A stretch of DNA of 64,000 nucleotides from positions 5,548,501-5,612,500 of the forward strand of contig NZ_LR134338.1 in assembly GCF_900637055.1 (NCBI RefSeq), in the 5' to 3' direction. A program made the position numbers and the translations under genes. Position 1 is the first letter of the stretch. Each line of letters starts with the position of its first letter. A model generated the notes under the pieces. That model had not been told where the DNA came from. It searched no databases and saw nothing but the letters and a program-made list of their open reading frames with translations. Positions 54,882-64,000 of this stretch are shown here, in pieces. The DNA is from Brevibacillus brevis (GTDB lineage Bacteria; Bacillota; Bacilli; Brevibacillales; Brevibacillaceae).

Positions 54882-54910
54882 AAACCGACATCAGAAATGG
54901 ATGTCGGTTT
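54882..54910. terminator. Bidirectional terminator between corA and purN
   Basis: AAACCGACATC (54882-54892) pairs exactly with GATGTCGGTTT (54900-54910). A-rich and T-rich flanks serve both the corA and the purC-N transcripts. Confidence 0.8.
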
Positions 54911-54927
54911 CTTCTTATTCTCTCGGT

Positions 54928-55536
54928 TTACGTCAGCTGGACAAGCCGTCCCTCAAGCTTTACTCTTTCGTCCACCAAAAGGCCAATGACCTTCACCAAA
55001 AGCTCATGCTCCACGGCATGGATGCGAGCCGCCAAAGTCTCAGCCGTATCTGCTTCTTGCACTGCTACGGGAATCTGGGCAATGATCGGCCCTGTATCCA
55101 GACCAGCATCAACCAGATGTACCGTTACCCCCGTTATCTTTACCCCGTATGCGAGTGCCTGACCAATCGCGTCTTTTCCTGGGAAAGCAGGCAAAAGCGA
55201 TGGATGCAGATTGATGATTTTTCCTTCGTAGTAAGACAAAAGGGTGTCGCCCACCAACCGCATGTAGCCTGCCAGCACAACCAGCGATATATCGCGTTTT
55301 TGGAGCTGTGCCACTATTTCCTGCTCAAAAGCCGCCTTGTCTGCATACTCCTTCGGTTGAAAAACAAAGGCGTCGATCCCTAAACGCTCTGCCCGTTCCA
55401 AAACCTTGGCGCCGGGCTTGTCGCACACGAGCAAGGCAACTTCTACACCTGTGAGCTTGCCTTCCTGTACAGCCTGCACGATCGCTTCAAAGTTGGAGCC
55501 GCTGCCTGAGGCGAAAATGGCCAGCTTTCTCACCAT
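54928..55536 (-). CDS. purN: Phosphoribosylglycinamide formyltransferase
   Basis: Predicted protein of 202 residues. [13 protein letters not shown] at the N-terminus, the folate-site [34 protein letters not shown] with the catalytic His, and a late DTGPIIAQ. Catalyses N10-formyl-THF-dependent formylation of GAR, step 3. Its start overlaps the purM stop by 7 bases; it is the last gene of the first purine unit, followed by a terminator. Confidence 0.95.
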   Translation of the reverse strand: MVRKLAIFASGSGSNFEAIVQAVQEGKLTGVEVALLVCDKPGAKVLERAERLGIDAFVFQPKEYADKAAFEQEIVAQLQKRDISLVVLAGYMRLVGDTLLSYYEGKIINLHPSLLPAFPGKDAIGQALAYGVKITGVTVHLVDAGLDTGPIIAQIPVAVQEADTAETLAARIHAVEHELLVKVIGLLVDERVKLEGRLVQLT

Positions 55537-56570
55537 TCCACCCCGTTGTATACGACTTTGCGCTCTCCCGCTTGAATATGTCCGATCAAATACGCCTGTT
55601 CTCCCAGCTCTTGCAGCTTTTCCATAACACTCACTGCGTCTTCCGGCTTCACGACGAGCATCATGCCAATGCCCATGTTGAACGTTTTGTACATATCCGG
55701 ATAAGAGATGTTACCAGCCTCTTGTACCAGCTCGAAGATCGGCAGCACCGGCCAGGAACCAACGTTGATCACAGCCTGCATTCCTTCTGGAAGTACGCGC
55801 GGAATGTTTTCAGTAAAGCCGCCGCCTGTGATGTGTGCCAGAGCTTTCACTTCATGGGACTCCAGAACGGATAACACTTGCTTTACATAAATGCGGGTCG
55901 GTGTCAGCAGCTCTTCGCCGAGCTTTTTGCCCAATACGTCAACATGATCATGCAGGGACATACCTTTGTCTGCCAAAAGAACCTTGCGAACGAGCGAGAA
56001 GCCGTTGCTGTGCACGCCGCTGGAAGCCAGACCGATCAGTACATCGCCTGCCGCCACGGACGCTCCTGTAATCATTTTGCTCTCGTCCACCACACCTACG
56101 GTAAAGCCCGCGATGTCGTATTCGCCTTCTGCGTACATGCCAGGCATTTCGGCAGTCTCCCCGCCAATCAGAGAGCAGCCGGACTGGGAGCAGCCTTCCG
56201 CGATCCCTTTGACAATCGCTTCAATTTTTTCCGGAATGACCTTGTCTACTGCCAGATAATCGAGGAAAAAGAGCGGCTCTGCCCCTTGAACCACAACGTC
56301 ATTGACGCACATGGCGACAGCATCGATGCCGATTGTATCGTGTTTGTCCATGGCAAATGCGAGCTTCAGCTTGGTTCCTACTCCATCTGTGCCAGAAACG
56401 AGAATCGGTTTCTCGTATTTTTTGGTATCCAGGCGAAACAGTGCTCCGAACCCGCCCAAATCAGTCATAACTTCCGGGCGGAAGGTTCGTTTGACGTGCT
56501 TTTTCATGCGTTCGACGGCTTCGTTGCCCGCATCGATGTCTACGCCAGCTTGTTTATATGCTTCACTCAT
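55530..56570 (-). CDS. purM: Phosphoribosylformylglycinamidine cyclo-ligase (AIR synthetase)
   Basis: Predicted protein of 346 residues from ATG 56570, with GGGGGAGAAACG upstream; an in-frame ATG at 56588 is the less likely start. Key segments: [48 protein letters not shown]-like [16 protein letters not shown], and [15 protein letters not shown]. Closes the imidazole ring, step 5. 30 bases after purF. Confidence 0.95.
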   Translation of the reverse strand: MSEAYKQAGVDIDAGNEAVERMKKHVKRTFRPEVMTDLGGFGALFRLDTKKYEKPILVSGTDGVGTKLKLAFAMDKHDTIGIDAVAMCVNDVVVQGAEPLFFLDYLAVDKVIPEKIEAIVKGIAEGCSQSGCSLIGGETAEMPGMYAEGEYDIAGFTVGVVDESKMITGASVAAGDVLIGLASSGVHSNGFSLVRKVLLADKGMSLHDHVDVLGKKLGEELLTPTRIYVKQVLSVLESHEVKALAHITGGGFTENIPRVLPEGMQAVINVGSWPVLPIFELVQEAGNISYPDMYKTFNMGIGMMLVVKPEDAVSVMEKLQELGEQAYLIGHIQAGERKVVYNGVEW

Positions 56571-56600
56571 CGTTTCTCCCCCTAGCAAGAGGTGCTTGTA

Positions 56601-58019
56601 TTAGCATTTGAGCGCAGGTAGCGCTTCTTCGAACTCAATCTCTGTCGGATATTCTCCGTTAAAGCATGCGAGGCAGTGTCCTCTATTGGGAGCCGAATCG
56701 GTGCGGCCAATCGCATCGATCATTCCTTCAACAGACAAGAACGACAGCGAATCAGCCTCAATGATTTGACGAATTTCCTCTACGGATTTGGTCGCCGCAA
56801 TCAGTTCCTCACGCGACGAGGTGTCGATGCCGTAAAAGCAAGAATTCATAACGGGCGGAGAGCTGATACGCACATGCACTTCTTTGGCGCCAGCCTCACG
56901 CAGCATGCGGACGATTCGATTACTCGTCGTACCGCGGACAATGGAGTCGTCAATCATGACGACGCGCTTGCCTTCTACTACCTTGCGAACGGCAGACAGC
57001 TTGAGATAGACAGCGCGCTCGCGCAGCTCCTGACTCGGCTGAATGAAGGTACGTCCGACATAGCGGTTTTTGATCAAGCCGATTTCATACGGAATTCCTG
57101 TCGCTTCTGCAAATCCGATAGCAGCAGAGATACTGGAATCCGGTACACCTGTGACGACATCAGCATCAATCGAGGATTCCAATGCCAGTTGCTTGCCCAG
57201 ACGTTTGCGCGCCATGTGGACGTTGATTCCGTCGATGTCACTGTCTGGTCGGGCAAAATAAATGTATTCAAACGTACAAATCGAACGCTGTGTTGTTTCC
57301 GTAAACTTGCTTTCGGTAATGCCATCCTTGTCGATGACGATCAGCTCGCCCGGCTGCACGTCACGCCAATACTGCGCGCCAATGATATCGAACGCACAAG
57401 TCTCGGACGCGACAGTGATCGCATCTCCGAGTCGTCCCAATGACAGCGGACGCAAGCCATTCGGATCAAGAGCAATCACGAGCTGCTTCTCGTTCATGAC
57501 GAGAAGTGCATACGCTCCTTTGATGTATTGCAGAGCGTCCTTTACCGCTCCCGGCAAATCCTTGCTCTCAGAGCGGGCGATCAGATGCGCGATCACTTCT
57601 GTGTCACTGGTCGTCTGGAAAATGGAGCCTTTTGCTTCCAGCTCTTTTCTAAGCACGGCGGCATTCACGAGATTCCCGTTATGGGCAACTGCCATGCTGC
57701 CTTGTGCATAGCGGAAGAAGAGTGGTTGGGCATTTTCAATCTTGCTCGAACCAGCAGTCGTATAACGGGTATGACCAATCGCAATATGACCGCTGAACTT
57801 CTCCAAATCGCCCTTGCCAAAAGCCTCTGACACGAGACCCATTCCGCGGTGCTTATACCATTTCTCGCCGTCGGAGGCGCAGATGCCTGCGCTCTCCTGA
57901 CCGCGATGCTGAAGGGCATGCAGACCCAGGTAGGTCAATTGGGATGCTTCTTTGTGGTTGTAGATGCCAAAGACGCCGCATTCTTCATTCAATTTGTCCC
58001 AGATTAGCCGATCAAACAT
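56601..58019 (-). CDS. purF: Amidophosphoribosyltransferase
   Basis: Predicted protein of 472 residues. The N-terminal glutaminase nucleophile Cys14 follows a 13-residue propeptide ([11 protein letters not shown]), as in Bacillus PurF, which is cleaved to expose the Cys. [17 protein letters not shown], and the PRPP loop [14 protein letters not shown] are present. Cysteines at [11 protein letters not shown] and elsewhere fit a 4Fe-4S type enzyme. First committed step of the pathway. The start overlaps purL by 16 bases. Confidence 0.95.
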   Translation of the reverse strand: MFDRLIWDKLNEECGVFGIYNHKEASQLTYLGLHALQHRGQESAGICASDGEKWYKHRGMGLVSEAFGKGDLEKFSGHIAIGHTRYTTAGSSKIENAQPLFFRYAQGSMAVAHNGNLVNAAVLRKELEAKGSIFQTTSDTEVIAHLIARSESKDLPGAVKDALQYIKGAYALLVMNEKQLVIALDPNGLRPLSLGRLGDAITVASETCAFDIIGAQYWRDVQPGELIVIDKDGITESKFTETTQRSICTFEYIYFARPDSDIDGINVHMARKRLGKQLALESSIDADVVTGVPDSSISAAIGFAEATGIPYEIGLIKNRYVGRTFIQPSQELRERAVYLKLSAVRKVVEGKRVVMIDDSIVRGTTSNRIVRMLREAGAKEVHVRISSPPVMNSCFYGIDTSSREELIAATKSVEEIRQIIEADSLSFLSVEGMIDAIGRTDSAPNRGHCLACFNGEYPTEIEFEEALPALKC

Positions 58020-60247
58020 GGAATCGCATCCTTCCAGGCTGCTTTCACCTCTTGAGTCGAAGCGTTGATCGCTTCTGTACCGTTCACGTTCACTACCAGA
58101 CGATCGCCGCCGACCGTACCGATGTTTTCAGCAGGTACGCCATGTTCACCTGCCAATGCGAGAATCGCCGCCGCTTGCTCTTTGGAAGCACTGAGCAAGA
58201 TACGAGATTGAGATTCACTGAACAAGAGCACGTCAGCACGCAGCTCGGACGTAAGAGCCACCTGTGCACCGAAGCCTTTGCCGAAGCAAGATTCAGCCAG
58301 CGCGACACCCAGGCCACCTTCGGACAGATCGTGTGCAGAGTTCACCAGACCTTGGCGAATCGCTGTGAGAACCAGCTTTTGTACTGCCGCTTCCTTGGTC
58401 AGATCGATTTGCGGAGGACGTCCGGAAATGCTGCCCGTAGCCATCTTTTGATACTCACTGCCGCCCAGTTCAGCGAATGTCTCGCCCAACAGGATGATCG
58501 CGTCGCCTTCGTTTTTGAAATCCTGGGTCGTAATATGGTCAACATCGGTGATCAAGCCGACCATTCCCACCGTTGGGGTTGGATAGATCGCGTCACCGCT
58601 GCGTTCATTGTAAAAAGATACGTTTCCGCCGATGACCGGAGCATCGAGTGCTACGCACGCCTCGCTCATGCCCTCGCACGATTTTTCAAATTGCCAGAAC
58701 ACCTCAGGCTTTTCCGGACTTCCGAAGTTCAGGCAGTCCGTAATCGCCAGCGGCTCTGCACCGGAGCAGACGACGTTGCGTGCAGATTCTGCAACCGCAA
58801 TGGCACCGCCCACTTTTGGATCGAGGTACACATAGCGACCGTTGCAGTCGGTACTCATGGCAAGAGCCTTGCGAGTACCGCGCACCATCACAACAGCCGC
58901 GTCAGAACCAGGCTTTACAGCTGTGTTTGCACGCACGATGTGATCGTATTGCTCGTATACCCACGCTTTATTCGCCACTGTTGGCTGAGCCAGCAAGCTT
59001 TTCAGCGTACCATTCAGATCTTTCGGTTCTTGGATGGCTGCCAACACATCTACATTCGCGTTTGCTTCGTAGTAAGCAGGTACCGAAGATGGACGATGGT
59101 ACACAGGTGCGTCGTCTGCCAAGCTGTCTACTGGCACCTCTGCTACTACTTCACCTTGGTGCAACAGGCGCAGCTTGCTGTCTTCGGTTACTTTGCCCAC
59201 GACAGCGGACGCCAAACCCCATTTGTCAAAAATCGCAATCGCTTCTGCCTCTTTGCCTTTTTCCACGACGACGAGCATACGCTCCTGAGACTCAGACAGC
59301 ATCATTTCGTATGCAGACATGCCAGCTTCGCGCTGTGGCACCAGATCCAGATTCATCTCGATTCCGTTCCCTGCCTTGGACGCCATCTCGGAGCTGGAGC
59401 TCGTCAAGCCAGCCGCTCCCATGTCCTGAATCCCGACAACAATACCCGTATCGATCAGCTCCAGGCACGCTTCCAGCAGGAGCTTTTCCATGAATGGATC
59501 GCCAACTTGTACTGCCGGGCGTTTTTTCTCCGACTCTTCCGTGAGCTCCTCGGATGCGAAGGTTGCCCCGTGAATACCGTCACGCCCCGTACTTGCGCCA
59601 ACGTAGATAACAGGGTTGCCGATACCGGACGCTACCCCTTTTTGAATCTTTTCGTGGTCGATCAAGCCGACACACATGGCGTTGACAAGCGGATTGCCTT
59701 CATACGTAGGGTCGAAATTCACTTCGCCACCCACAGTCGGAATCCCGATGCAGTTCCCGTAACCTGCGATACCTGCAACGACGTTTTCGAACAAATATTT
59801 GACGCGAGGAGACTTGAGCTCCCCGAATCGAAGCGAGTTGAGCAGCGCAATCGGACGCGCGCCCATCGAGAATACGTCACGGATGATACCGCCCACGCCA
59901 GTCGCAGCCCCTTGGTACGGCTCGATCGCGGATGGGTGGTTATGGCTTTCGATTTTGAAAACAACCGCCTGATTGTCCCCGATGTCGACAATACCCGCAC
60001 CTTCCCCTGGTCCTTGCAAAACGCGAGGTCCTTTTGTCGGGAAACGACGCAGGACAGGCTTGGAATTTTTGTAGGAGCAGTGCTCCGACCACATGACGCT
60101 GTACAGACCTGTCTCCGTCCAGTTCGGCTTGCGGCCGAGAATTTCTACGACACGCTGATATTCTTCGTCAGTCAGACCGATTTCTTTGTACAGTTTTTGA
60201 TCGGCAATTTGTTCGGCTGTCGGTTCTTTATGCGTGAGTTGTGACAC
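58004..60247 (-). CDS. purL: Phosphoribosylformylglycinamidine synthase subunit II
   Basis: Predicted protein of 747 residues, the small PurL type that works with PurQ and PurS. GTG start with GGAGGGAG upstream. [15 protein letters not shown] at the N-terminus, [29 protein letters not shown], and a second half with [18 protein letters not shown] and [12 protein letters not shown]. Step 4, ATP-dependent amidation of FGAR. Overlaps purQ by 20 bases. Confidence 0.95.
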   Translation of the reverse strand: MSQLTHKEPTAEQIADQKLYKEIGLTDEEYQRVVEILGRKPNWTETGLYSVMWSEHCSYKNSKPVLRRFPTKGPRVLQGPGEGAGIVDIGDNQAVVFKIESHNHPSAIEPYQGAATGVGGIIRDVFSMGARPIALLNSLRFGELKSPRVKYLFENVVAGIAGYGNCIGIPTVGGEVNFDPTYEGNPLVNAMCVGLIDHEKIQKGVASGIGNPVIYVGASTGRDGIHGATFASEELTEESEKKRPAVQVGDPFMEKLLLEACLELIDTGIVVGIQDMGAAGLTSSSSEMASKAGNGIEMNLDLVPQREAGMSAYEMMLSESQERMLVVVEKGKEAEAIAIFDKWGLASAVVGKVTEDSKLRLLHQGEVVAEVPVDSLADDAPVYHRPSSVPAYYEANANVDVLAAIQEPKDLNGTLKSLLAQPTVANKAWVYEQYDHIVRANTAVKPGSDAAVVMVRGTRKALAMSTDCNGRYVYLDPKVGGAIAVAESARNVVCSGAEPLAITDCLNFGSPEKPEVFWQFEKSCEGMSEACVALDAPVIGGNVSFYNERSGDAIYPTPTVGMVGLITDVDHITTQDFKNEGDAIILLGETFAELGGSEYQKMATGSISGRPPQIDLTKEAAVQKLVLTAIRQGLVNSAHDLSEGGLGVALAESCFGKGFGAQVALTSELRADVLLFSESQSRILLSASKEQAAAILALAGEHGVPAENIGTVGGDRLVVNVNGTEAINASTQEVKAAWKDAIPCLIG

Positions 60248-60920
60248 TGTTCTGCTCCCTCCAAGTCTTTAGAATCGAGGTAAACATGCGGCGTCCGTCA
60301 TCGGAAGTCATCCAAGAGTGGACGGCACGCTCCGGGTGAGGCATCATGCCAAGTACGTTTCCACGTTCGTTGCAAATGCCCGCGATGTCATCCAGTGAAC
60401 CATTCGGATTCTCGCCATGATAGCGGAAAACGATCTGTTTGTTCGCTTTGAGCTTTGCCAGCGTTTCTTCATCACAGTAGTAGTTTCCTTCGCCGTGCGC
60501 GATCGGAATTTGGATGACTTCCCCTGCCGTGAAATCACGGGTAAAGGAGGTATCGTTGTTTTCCACACGCAATTCGGACAGCTTGCAACGGAATTTCAGT
60601 GAACGGTTGCGCAAGAGTGCACCTGGCAACAGCCCGACTTCGGTCAGGATCTGGAAACCGTTGCAGATTCCCATGATCAGCTTGCCTTCTTCTGCTGCCT
60701 TCACCACTTGCTCCATGACGGGTGAAAAACGAGCGACCGCACCACAGCGCAGATAATCTCCATAAGAGAATCCACCTGGCAAGAGAATCGCATCATATTT
60801 GGAAAGATCCGTATCGGAATGCCATACATAATCCACAGGCACTCCCATTACGTCTTCAACTGCGTTAAACAAATCAATGTCGGCATTCGAGCCTGGAAAG
60901 ACGATAACGGCTACTCGCAT
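60228..60920 (-). CDS. purQ: Phosphoribosylformylglycinamidine synthase subunit I (glutaminase)
   Basis: Predicted protein of 230 residues from ATG 60920 (GGAGGGCTAAGG upstream). Class I glutaminase: nucleophile Cys86 in [12 protein letters not shown], and MMPHPERAV with the catalytic His and Glu. N-terminal [13 protein letters not shown] is typical. Supplies ammonia to PurL. Confidence 0.95.
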   Translation of the reverse strand: MRVAVIVFPGSNADIDLFNAVEDVMGVPVDYVWHSDTDLSKYDAILLPGGFSYGDYLRCGAVARFSPVMEQVVKAAEEGKLIMGICNGFQILTEVGLLPGALLRNRSLKFRCKLSELRVENNDTSFTRDFTAGEVIQIPIAHGEGNYYCDEETLAKLKANKQIVFRYHGENPNGSLDDIAGICNERGNVLGMMPHPERAVHSWMTSDDGRRMFTSILKTWREQNSVTTHA

Positions 60921-60924
60921 ATCC

Positions 60925-61173
60925 TTAGCCCTCCACGATATCAAAGCGATAGTCTTCTACCACCGTATTGGCCAACAGCTTTTCGCACATTTCACGTACA
61001 CGCTCTTCTGCTTGCGCACGGTCAGAAGTATTCAATTCCAGCTCCATGTACTTCCCGATACGCGCATTGTTTACTTCATCAAAACCCAAGGTGTGCAGAG
61101 CACCTTTTACAGCGTGTCCTTGCGGGTCCAAAACACTCTCGCGCAATGTTACATAAACAACAGCTTTAAACAT
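60925..61173 (-). CDS. purS: Phosphoribosylformylglycinamidine synthase subunit PurS
   Basis: Predicted protein of 82 residues, usual size. [21 protein letters not shown] and [11 protein letters not shown] are the PurS hallmarks. It bridges PurL and PurQ. Its start overlaps purC by 8 bases, and purQ begins 4 bases after its stop. Confidence 0.95.
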   Translation of the reverse strand: MFKAVVYVTLRESVLDPQGHAVKGALHTLGFDEVNNARIGKYMELELNTSDRAQAEERVREMCEKLLANTVVEDYRFDIVEG

Positions 61174-61885
61174 GTACGTCTCCTCCTAGTCTCATAAGCA
61201 TTTCTTTGTAAGCTTCCTCCACATTGCCCAAATCGCGGCGGAAGCGGTCTTTGTCGAGCTTTTCATTCGTTACCGAATCCCAGAAACGGCATGTATCCGG
61301 GGATATTTCATCGGCGAGGAGAATCTCCCCGTCCGCTGTTTTTCCGAATTCCAGTTTGAAATCAACCAAGGTAATGTTGCGCTCACGCAGGTAAGGCACG
61401 AGGACCTCGTTTACAGCAAGACCCATGCGCTCCAGTGTCGCTTGGTCACTCTCGCTCGCAATCCCCAACACTTTGATATGGGAGGCATTCACCAATGGAT
61501 CTCCCAGTGCGTCATCCTTGTAGTAAAACTCGACAACGGGCTGCGGGAGCACCGTCCCTTCTTCCATGCCAAGACGCTTGGCCAATGAGCCTGCTGCGAT
61601 ATTGCGAACGACTACCTCCAAAGGGATAATCTCCACTTTGCGAACAACCTGCTCTGTGGCGGACAGCAGACGGACAAAATGGTTGTCGATGCCCCGCTCC
61701 TTCAGCATGGTGAAAAAGATTGCCGTAATGCGGTTGTTCAGCTCACCTTTTCCGGTGATTTGCGCCCGTTTCTCTCCATTGAATGCTGTTGCGTCGTCTT
61801 TGTACTCTACCCAGTACTGATCAGGCAAAGATGTCCGATAAATGCGTTTTGCCTTACCTTCGTAGAGTTGTTCCTGTTTTTCCAC
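61166..61885 (-). CDS. purC: SAICAR synthetase
   Basis: Predicted protein of 239 residues from GTG 61885, with GAAGGTGA 8 bases upstream; a TTG at 61909 would add 8 residues ahead of that [77 protein letters not shown] and RFRRDLG are all family marks. First gene of the first purine unit in this window; purE, purK and purB are not upstream, where a divergent chemotaxis gene lies instead. Confidence 0.95.
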   Translation of the reverse strand: MEKQEQLYEGKAKRIYRTSLPDQYWVEYKDDATAFNGEKRAQITGKGELNNRITAIFFTMLKERGIDNHFVRLLSATEQVVRKVEIIPLEVVVRNIAAGSLAKRLGMEEGTVLPQPVVEFYYKDDALGDPLVNASHIKVLGIASESDQATLERMGLAVNEVLVPYLRERNITLVDFKLEFGKTADGEILLADEISPDTCRFWDSVTNEKLDKDRFRRDLGNVEEAYKEMLMRLGGDVHV

Positions 61886-61927
61886 CGTAGGAGTCACCTT
61901 CCCAGTCAAAAAGGTTGAGTTTCGGTT

Positions 61928-61943
61928 AATTCACGAACGTTTC
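61928..61943. promoter_or_regulatory. PurBox-like operator at the purC promoter
   Basis: AATTCACGAACGTTTC with CGAAC core 11 bases downstream of the -10. A related AAAACACAAACAT (61952-61964) lies across the -10/spacer. Confidence 0.6.
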
Positions 61944-61949
61944 AACTAC

Positions 61950-61978
61950 ATTAAAACACAAACATACGCATTTATCAA
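61950..61978 (-). promoter_or_regulatory. Sigma-A promoter of purC-S-Q-L-F-M-N
   Basis: Minus strand TTGATA (61978-61973), 17 bases, TTTAAT (61955-61950). Same -35 and spacing as the purH promoter. Confidence 0.7.
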
Positions 61979-62002
61979 CGAAAAATGCTGGAATACACTT
62001 CG

Positions 62003-62018
62003 ACAAATGTTCGGGATT
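62003..62018. promoter_or_regulatory. Second, inverted PurBox-like site upstream of purC
   Basis: ACAAATGTTCGGGATT carries the inverted core GTTCG about 30 bases upstream of the -35, opposite in orientation to the downstream site. Confidence 0.5.
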
Positions 62019-62151
62019 TACTGCATGTTTTTCGAAAGGCAGATGTTAACATTCGTTTACATGTTCTCCATACTGGCTTTACATCTCCTGAGTACAATAG
62101 TCCTTAGTCTCGGGACTTTTCGACTATTCACTTATCAGGAGGCAACTGGAG

Positions 62152-63858
62152 ATGCACGCTATCTTTCGCCATTTACTCACTCCCTTTTCTCGCTTACACA
62201 GGCAAGTGCGGCTCCGTACCAAGCTGACGATCCCACTGCTGTTCATCCTGCTCATTTCTTCTGGCATGATTGGCTGGACCTTTTACACCCAGGCAAAACA
62301 GGTGATGATTTCGCAAATGGAGTCCCGCCTTGACTCAGAGACGGACAAGACCACCGAAAAAATTTCGCTATTGAAGTTCACTTTCGCTAGCGACGATCAA
62401 GCCTACCAAAAGCGCCTTCAATACGAATTGCAACAGCAAGAAAGCAATCTGTCTCAGGAAGGCTTGATACTCCAGCAATATCTGGTCAAAAATGGAGCCT
62501 TTCATCCCATTGAAAAAGTGACAACGGGCGCTATTGAAATCCCGCAAGATATCGCGATACGGATGGAAGCAGAACGCTTCGGCGTGATTCATGTCCCTGT
62601 CGATGATCACATACATACCCTGGCCTTTACGCATTCTCCTGAGGAGAGCTACATTTACGTCATAGACGTTTTGCAAGAGTCCTATCTAGGTCCTCTCCAT
62701 GAAATAACCAAAATAATCGTAATGACCATTCTCGCTAGCTTGGTCCTTTCTTTGTTGCTGTGCTTGCTGGTTGTGAAGGGGATAACCGCCCCTTTTCAAA
62801 CGTTGATTGCGGCAATGCAAAAAGTCAGCTCGGGCGATCTCACCCATCGCTCCCTTTTGCAAAACGAGGGTCCAGAGATTCGTGGGATTTCAAACAGCTT
62901 CAATCACATGGTAGAGCAAATGTGTGAGATTATTGCAGAGATCCAACTCATGATTGAAGAACTGAACAAAGGAGGCATCGCAATCAGGCAAACAGCCGAT
63001 GAAGCAGGCAATCGTTCGTCGATGCTGTCTCTGCGTCTCGATACAGTCAATCAAGGCGTCGTACAAACGGCTGCCTCAACAAATGGCGCCAGCGCCTCTT
63101 TTCAGCACATAAAGCAATCGATGGATGGACTTTTTGCACGTATTTTCTCTGTGATTGAAGCAGGTAAAAAGATGCAGACAGTCACCCACAATGGACAAAA
63201 TCGTATCGATGATTTGAACACGATGATCAACCGCTTCTCCCACACGTACGCACAGGTCGACACCCGCATGACTGAACTGCGCCGACAATCAGAATCCATT
63301 GGAGATGTTGTTCATCTGATCCAAAACGTGGCGAAGCAAACCAAGCTTCTCGCTTTAAATGCAAGTATTGAAGCGGCCCGTGCCGGAGAATATGGACGCG
63401 GATTTGCTGTCGTGGCCAACGAGGTAGCCAAGCTTGCCAGCGAGTCGGAAAATGCCACATTAGAAATCACGCGGCTGATGGACGCTGTTCAAGTACAAAC
63501 CTATGAAATTTCCTCCGAAACCTCACAAGCATCCGAACAGCTTCAGCAAAGCCTGCAAAAGCTCTCAGACGCTGCCTCTGCTTTTCTTGAGCTTCGACAA
63601 GCTGTCGATCAGACAACGGGAGAGCTGCATATAGCAAACGAGGGGTTATCCGACATAACCGAAGGCTTGCACACCGTTGACATGGCATTGGATTCATTTG
63701 TTGCCATTTCCCAAGAGACCAAAAGCAGCACAGAAGAAATGCTGGTCGCCTCGCGCGAACAACTCACTTCCATTGAAAAATCACGTCAATTGGCAACAGA
63801 GCTGCTATCCTTATCTGAGCGGCTGCAAGAAATCAGTGATCGCTTTCGCGTTGCATGA
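62152..63858 (+). CDS. Methyl-accepting chemotaxis protein
   Basis: Predicted protein of 568 residues, AGGAGG 9 bases before ATG. Membrane helix 1 (about residues 26-47), an extracytoplasmic sensing domain of about 145 residues with no recognised fold, helix 2 (about 188-212), then a HAMP linker. The cytoplasmic signalling domain has the conserved hairpin tip [20 protein letters not shown] (about residues 388-410) and [14 protein letters not shown]. Two-helix MCPs signal through CheA/CheW. Divergent from purC. Ligand unknown. Confidence 0.9.
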   Translation: MHAIFRHLLTPFSRLHRQVRLRTKLTIPLLFILLISSGMIGWTFYTQAKQVMISQMESRLDSETDKTTEKISLLKFTFASDDQAYQKRLQYELQQQESNLSQEGLILQQYLVKNGAFHPIEKVTTGAIEIPQDIAIRMEAERFGVIHVPVDDHIHTLAFTHSPEESYIYVIDVLQESYLGPLHEITKIIVMTILASLVLSLLLCLLVVKGITAPFQTLIAAMQKVSSGDLTHRSLLQNEGPEIRGISNSFNHMVEQMCEIIAEIQLMIEELNKGGIAIRQTADEAGNRSSMLSLRLDTVNQGVVQTAASTNGASASFQHIKQSMDGLFARIFSVIEAGKKMQTVTHNGQNRIDDLNTMINRFSHTYAQVDTRMTELRRQSESIGDVVHLIQNVAKQTKLLALNASIEAARAGEYGRGFAVVANEVAKLASESENATLEITRLMDAVQVQTYEISSETSQASEQLQQSLQKLSDAASAFLELRQAVDQTTGELHIANEGLSDITEGLHTVDMALDSFVAISQETKSSTEEMLVASREQLTSIEKSRQLATELLSLSERLQEISDRFRVA

Positions 63859-63864
63859 ACGAGC

Positions 63865-63893
63865 AGAGCCTCCCCCTCGGGCAGGCTCTTTTC
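63865..63893 (+). terminator. Terminator after the chemotaxis gene
   Basis: AGAGCCT (63865-63871) pairs with AGGCTCT (63883-63889), followed by TTTCTTTT. Confidence 0.8.
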
Positions 63894-63951
63894 TTTTGTT
63901 TATGATAAACTTGTCAGTGGTACAACCAATACGTGAAAGAAGGAATTTCAG

Positions 63952-64000
63952 ATGTTTCCATTTGAAGTGTCTTTTCCTACCAAAATTTACTTTGGCATAG
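63952..64000 (+). CDS. Start of an iron-containing alcohol dehydrogenase-type gene (3' cut by window)
   Basis: ATG 63952 follows GAAAGAAGGAA. The 16 visible residues (MFPFEVSFPTKIYFGI) match the opening strand of iron-type alcohol dehydrogenases, which characteristically have [FY]-x-x-P-T-x-I-x-FG near residue 10-16. Too short for a firm assignment; the rest lies outside. Confidence 0.5.
   Translation, partial: MFPFEVSFPTKIYFGI

Noticed and set aside
57944-60244. A 766-codon open frame on the + strand
   Set aside because: It mirrors purL and part of purF on the opposite strand. It has no SD and no recognisable protein features, while the minus strand encodes clear PurL motifs throughout.
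61886-62151. Purine riboswitch in the purC leader
   Set aside because: No three-way junction landmarks are seen; the leader between promoter and start is short and carries PurBox-like sites instead.
1-64000. CRISPR arrays, tRNA/rRNA genes, insertion sequences
   Set aside because: No regularly spaced short repeats, cloverleaf or rRNA motifs, or transposase-like frames were recognised by reading.

Overview
The window looks like chromosomal DNA of a low-to-moderate GC Gram-positive spore-former, most likely Brevibacillus or a close Paenibacillaceae relative. This is inferred from the Bacillus-type purine gene order (purC-S-Q-L-F-M-N and H-D), PurBox-like operators, an M-box (ykoK-type) magnesium riboswitch, very strong Shine-Dalgarno (SD) sites used with TTG and GTG starts, a MocR regulator, and a phage-tail module of the kind common in these genomes. 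No rRNA, tRNA, CRISPR array or intact transposase was seen.

Region 1 (1-29,080, + strand) is the distal part of a prophage or phage-tail-like particle. It holds a tail hub protein with an embedded lysozyme-like domain (cut by the left edge), small tail proteins, two tandem paralogues, then about 22 kb of very large modular adhesin or fibre genes. Their modules recur from gene to gene: LamG-like, discoidin-like, five tandem jelly-roll-like repeats, a short S-DGG-W module, beta-propeller-like, Mtd_N-like and C1q-like. The block ends in small membrane proteins (holin-like) and a terminator. One LamG-like domain appears split between two consecutive reading frames near 9,045.

Region 2 (29,096-35,100): an M20 (carboxypeptidase G2-like) peptidase and a spermidine/putrescine-type ABC importer form one minus-strand operon, divergent from an IclR regulator. 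Region 3 (35,335-42,640): a secreted protein, a MocR regulator and a branched-chain amino acid ABC transporter (livJHMGF order), with an attenuator-like hairpin after the binding-protein gene. Region 4 (42,856-47,515): a YerA-like adenine deaminase, a DUF2892 membrane protein with a tiny membrane peptide, a MarR-MFS efflux pair, and the broken 3' end of a TetR gene.

Region 5 (47,580-49,550) is an AT-rich two-gene insert: a secreted SAR2788-like putative toxin and a two-domain partner (GyrI-like plus DUF4275-like) that may be its immunity protein.

Region 6 (49,727-61,978) is the de novo purine pathway on the minus strand, split into two transcription units: purC-S-Q-L-F-M-N and purH-D. Between them lie a + strand Mg2+ unit (sigma-A promoter, M-box, terminator, a 34-residue Cys-rich reading frame, corA) and a minus-strand gene for a small basic protein. 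Both purine units have promoters of identical geometry with a PurBox-like site at the same offset. Region 7 (62,152-64,000) holds a methyl-accepting chemotaxis protein and the first codons of an iron-type alcohol dehydrogenase.
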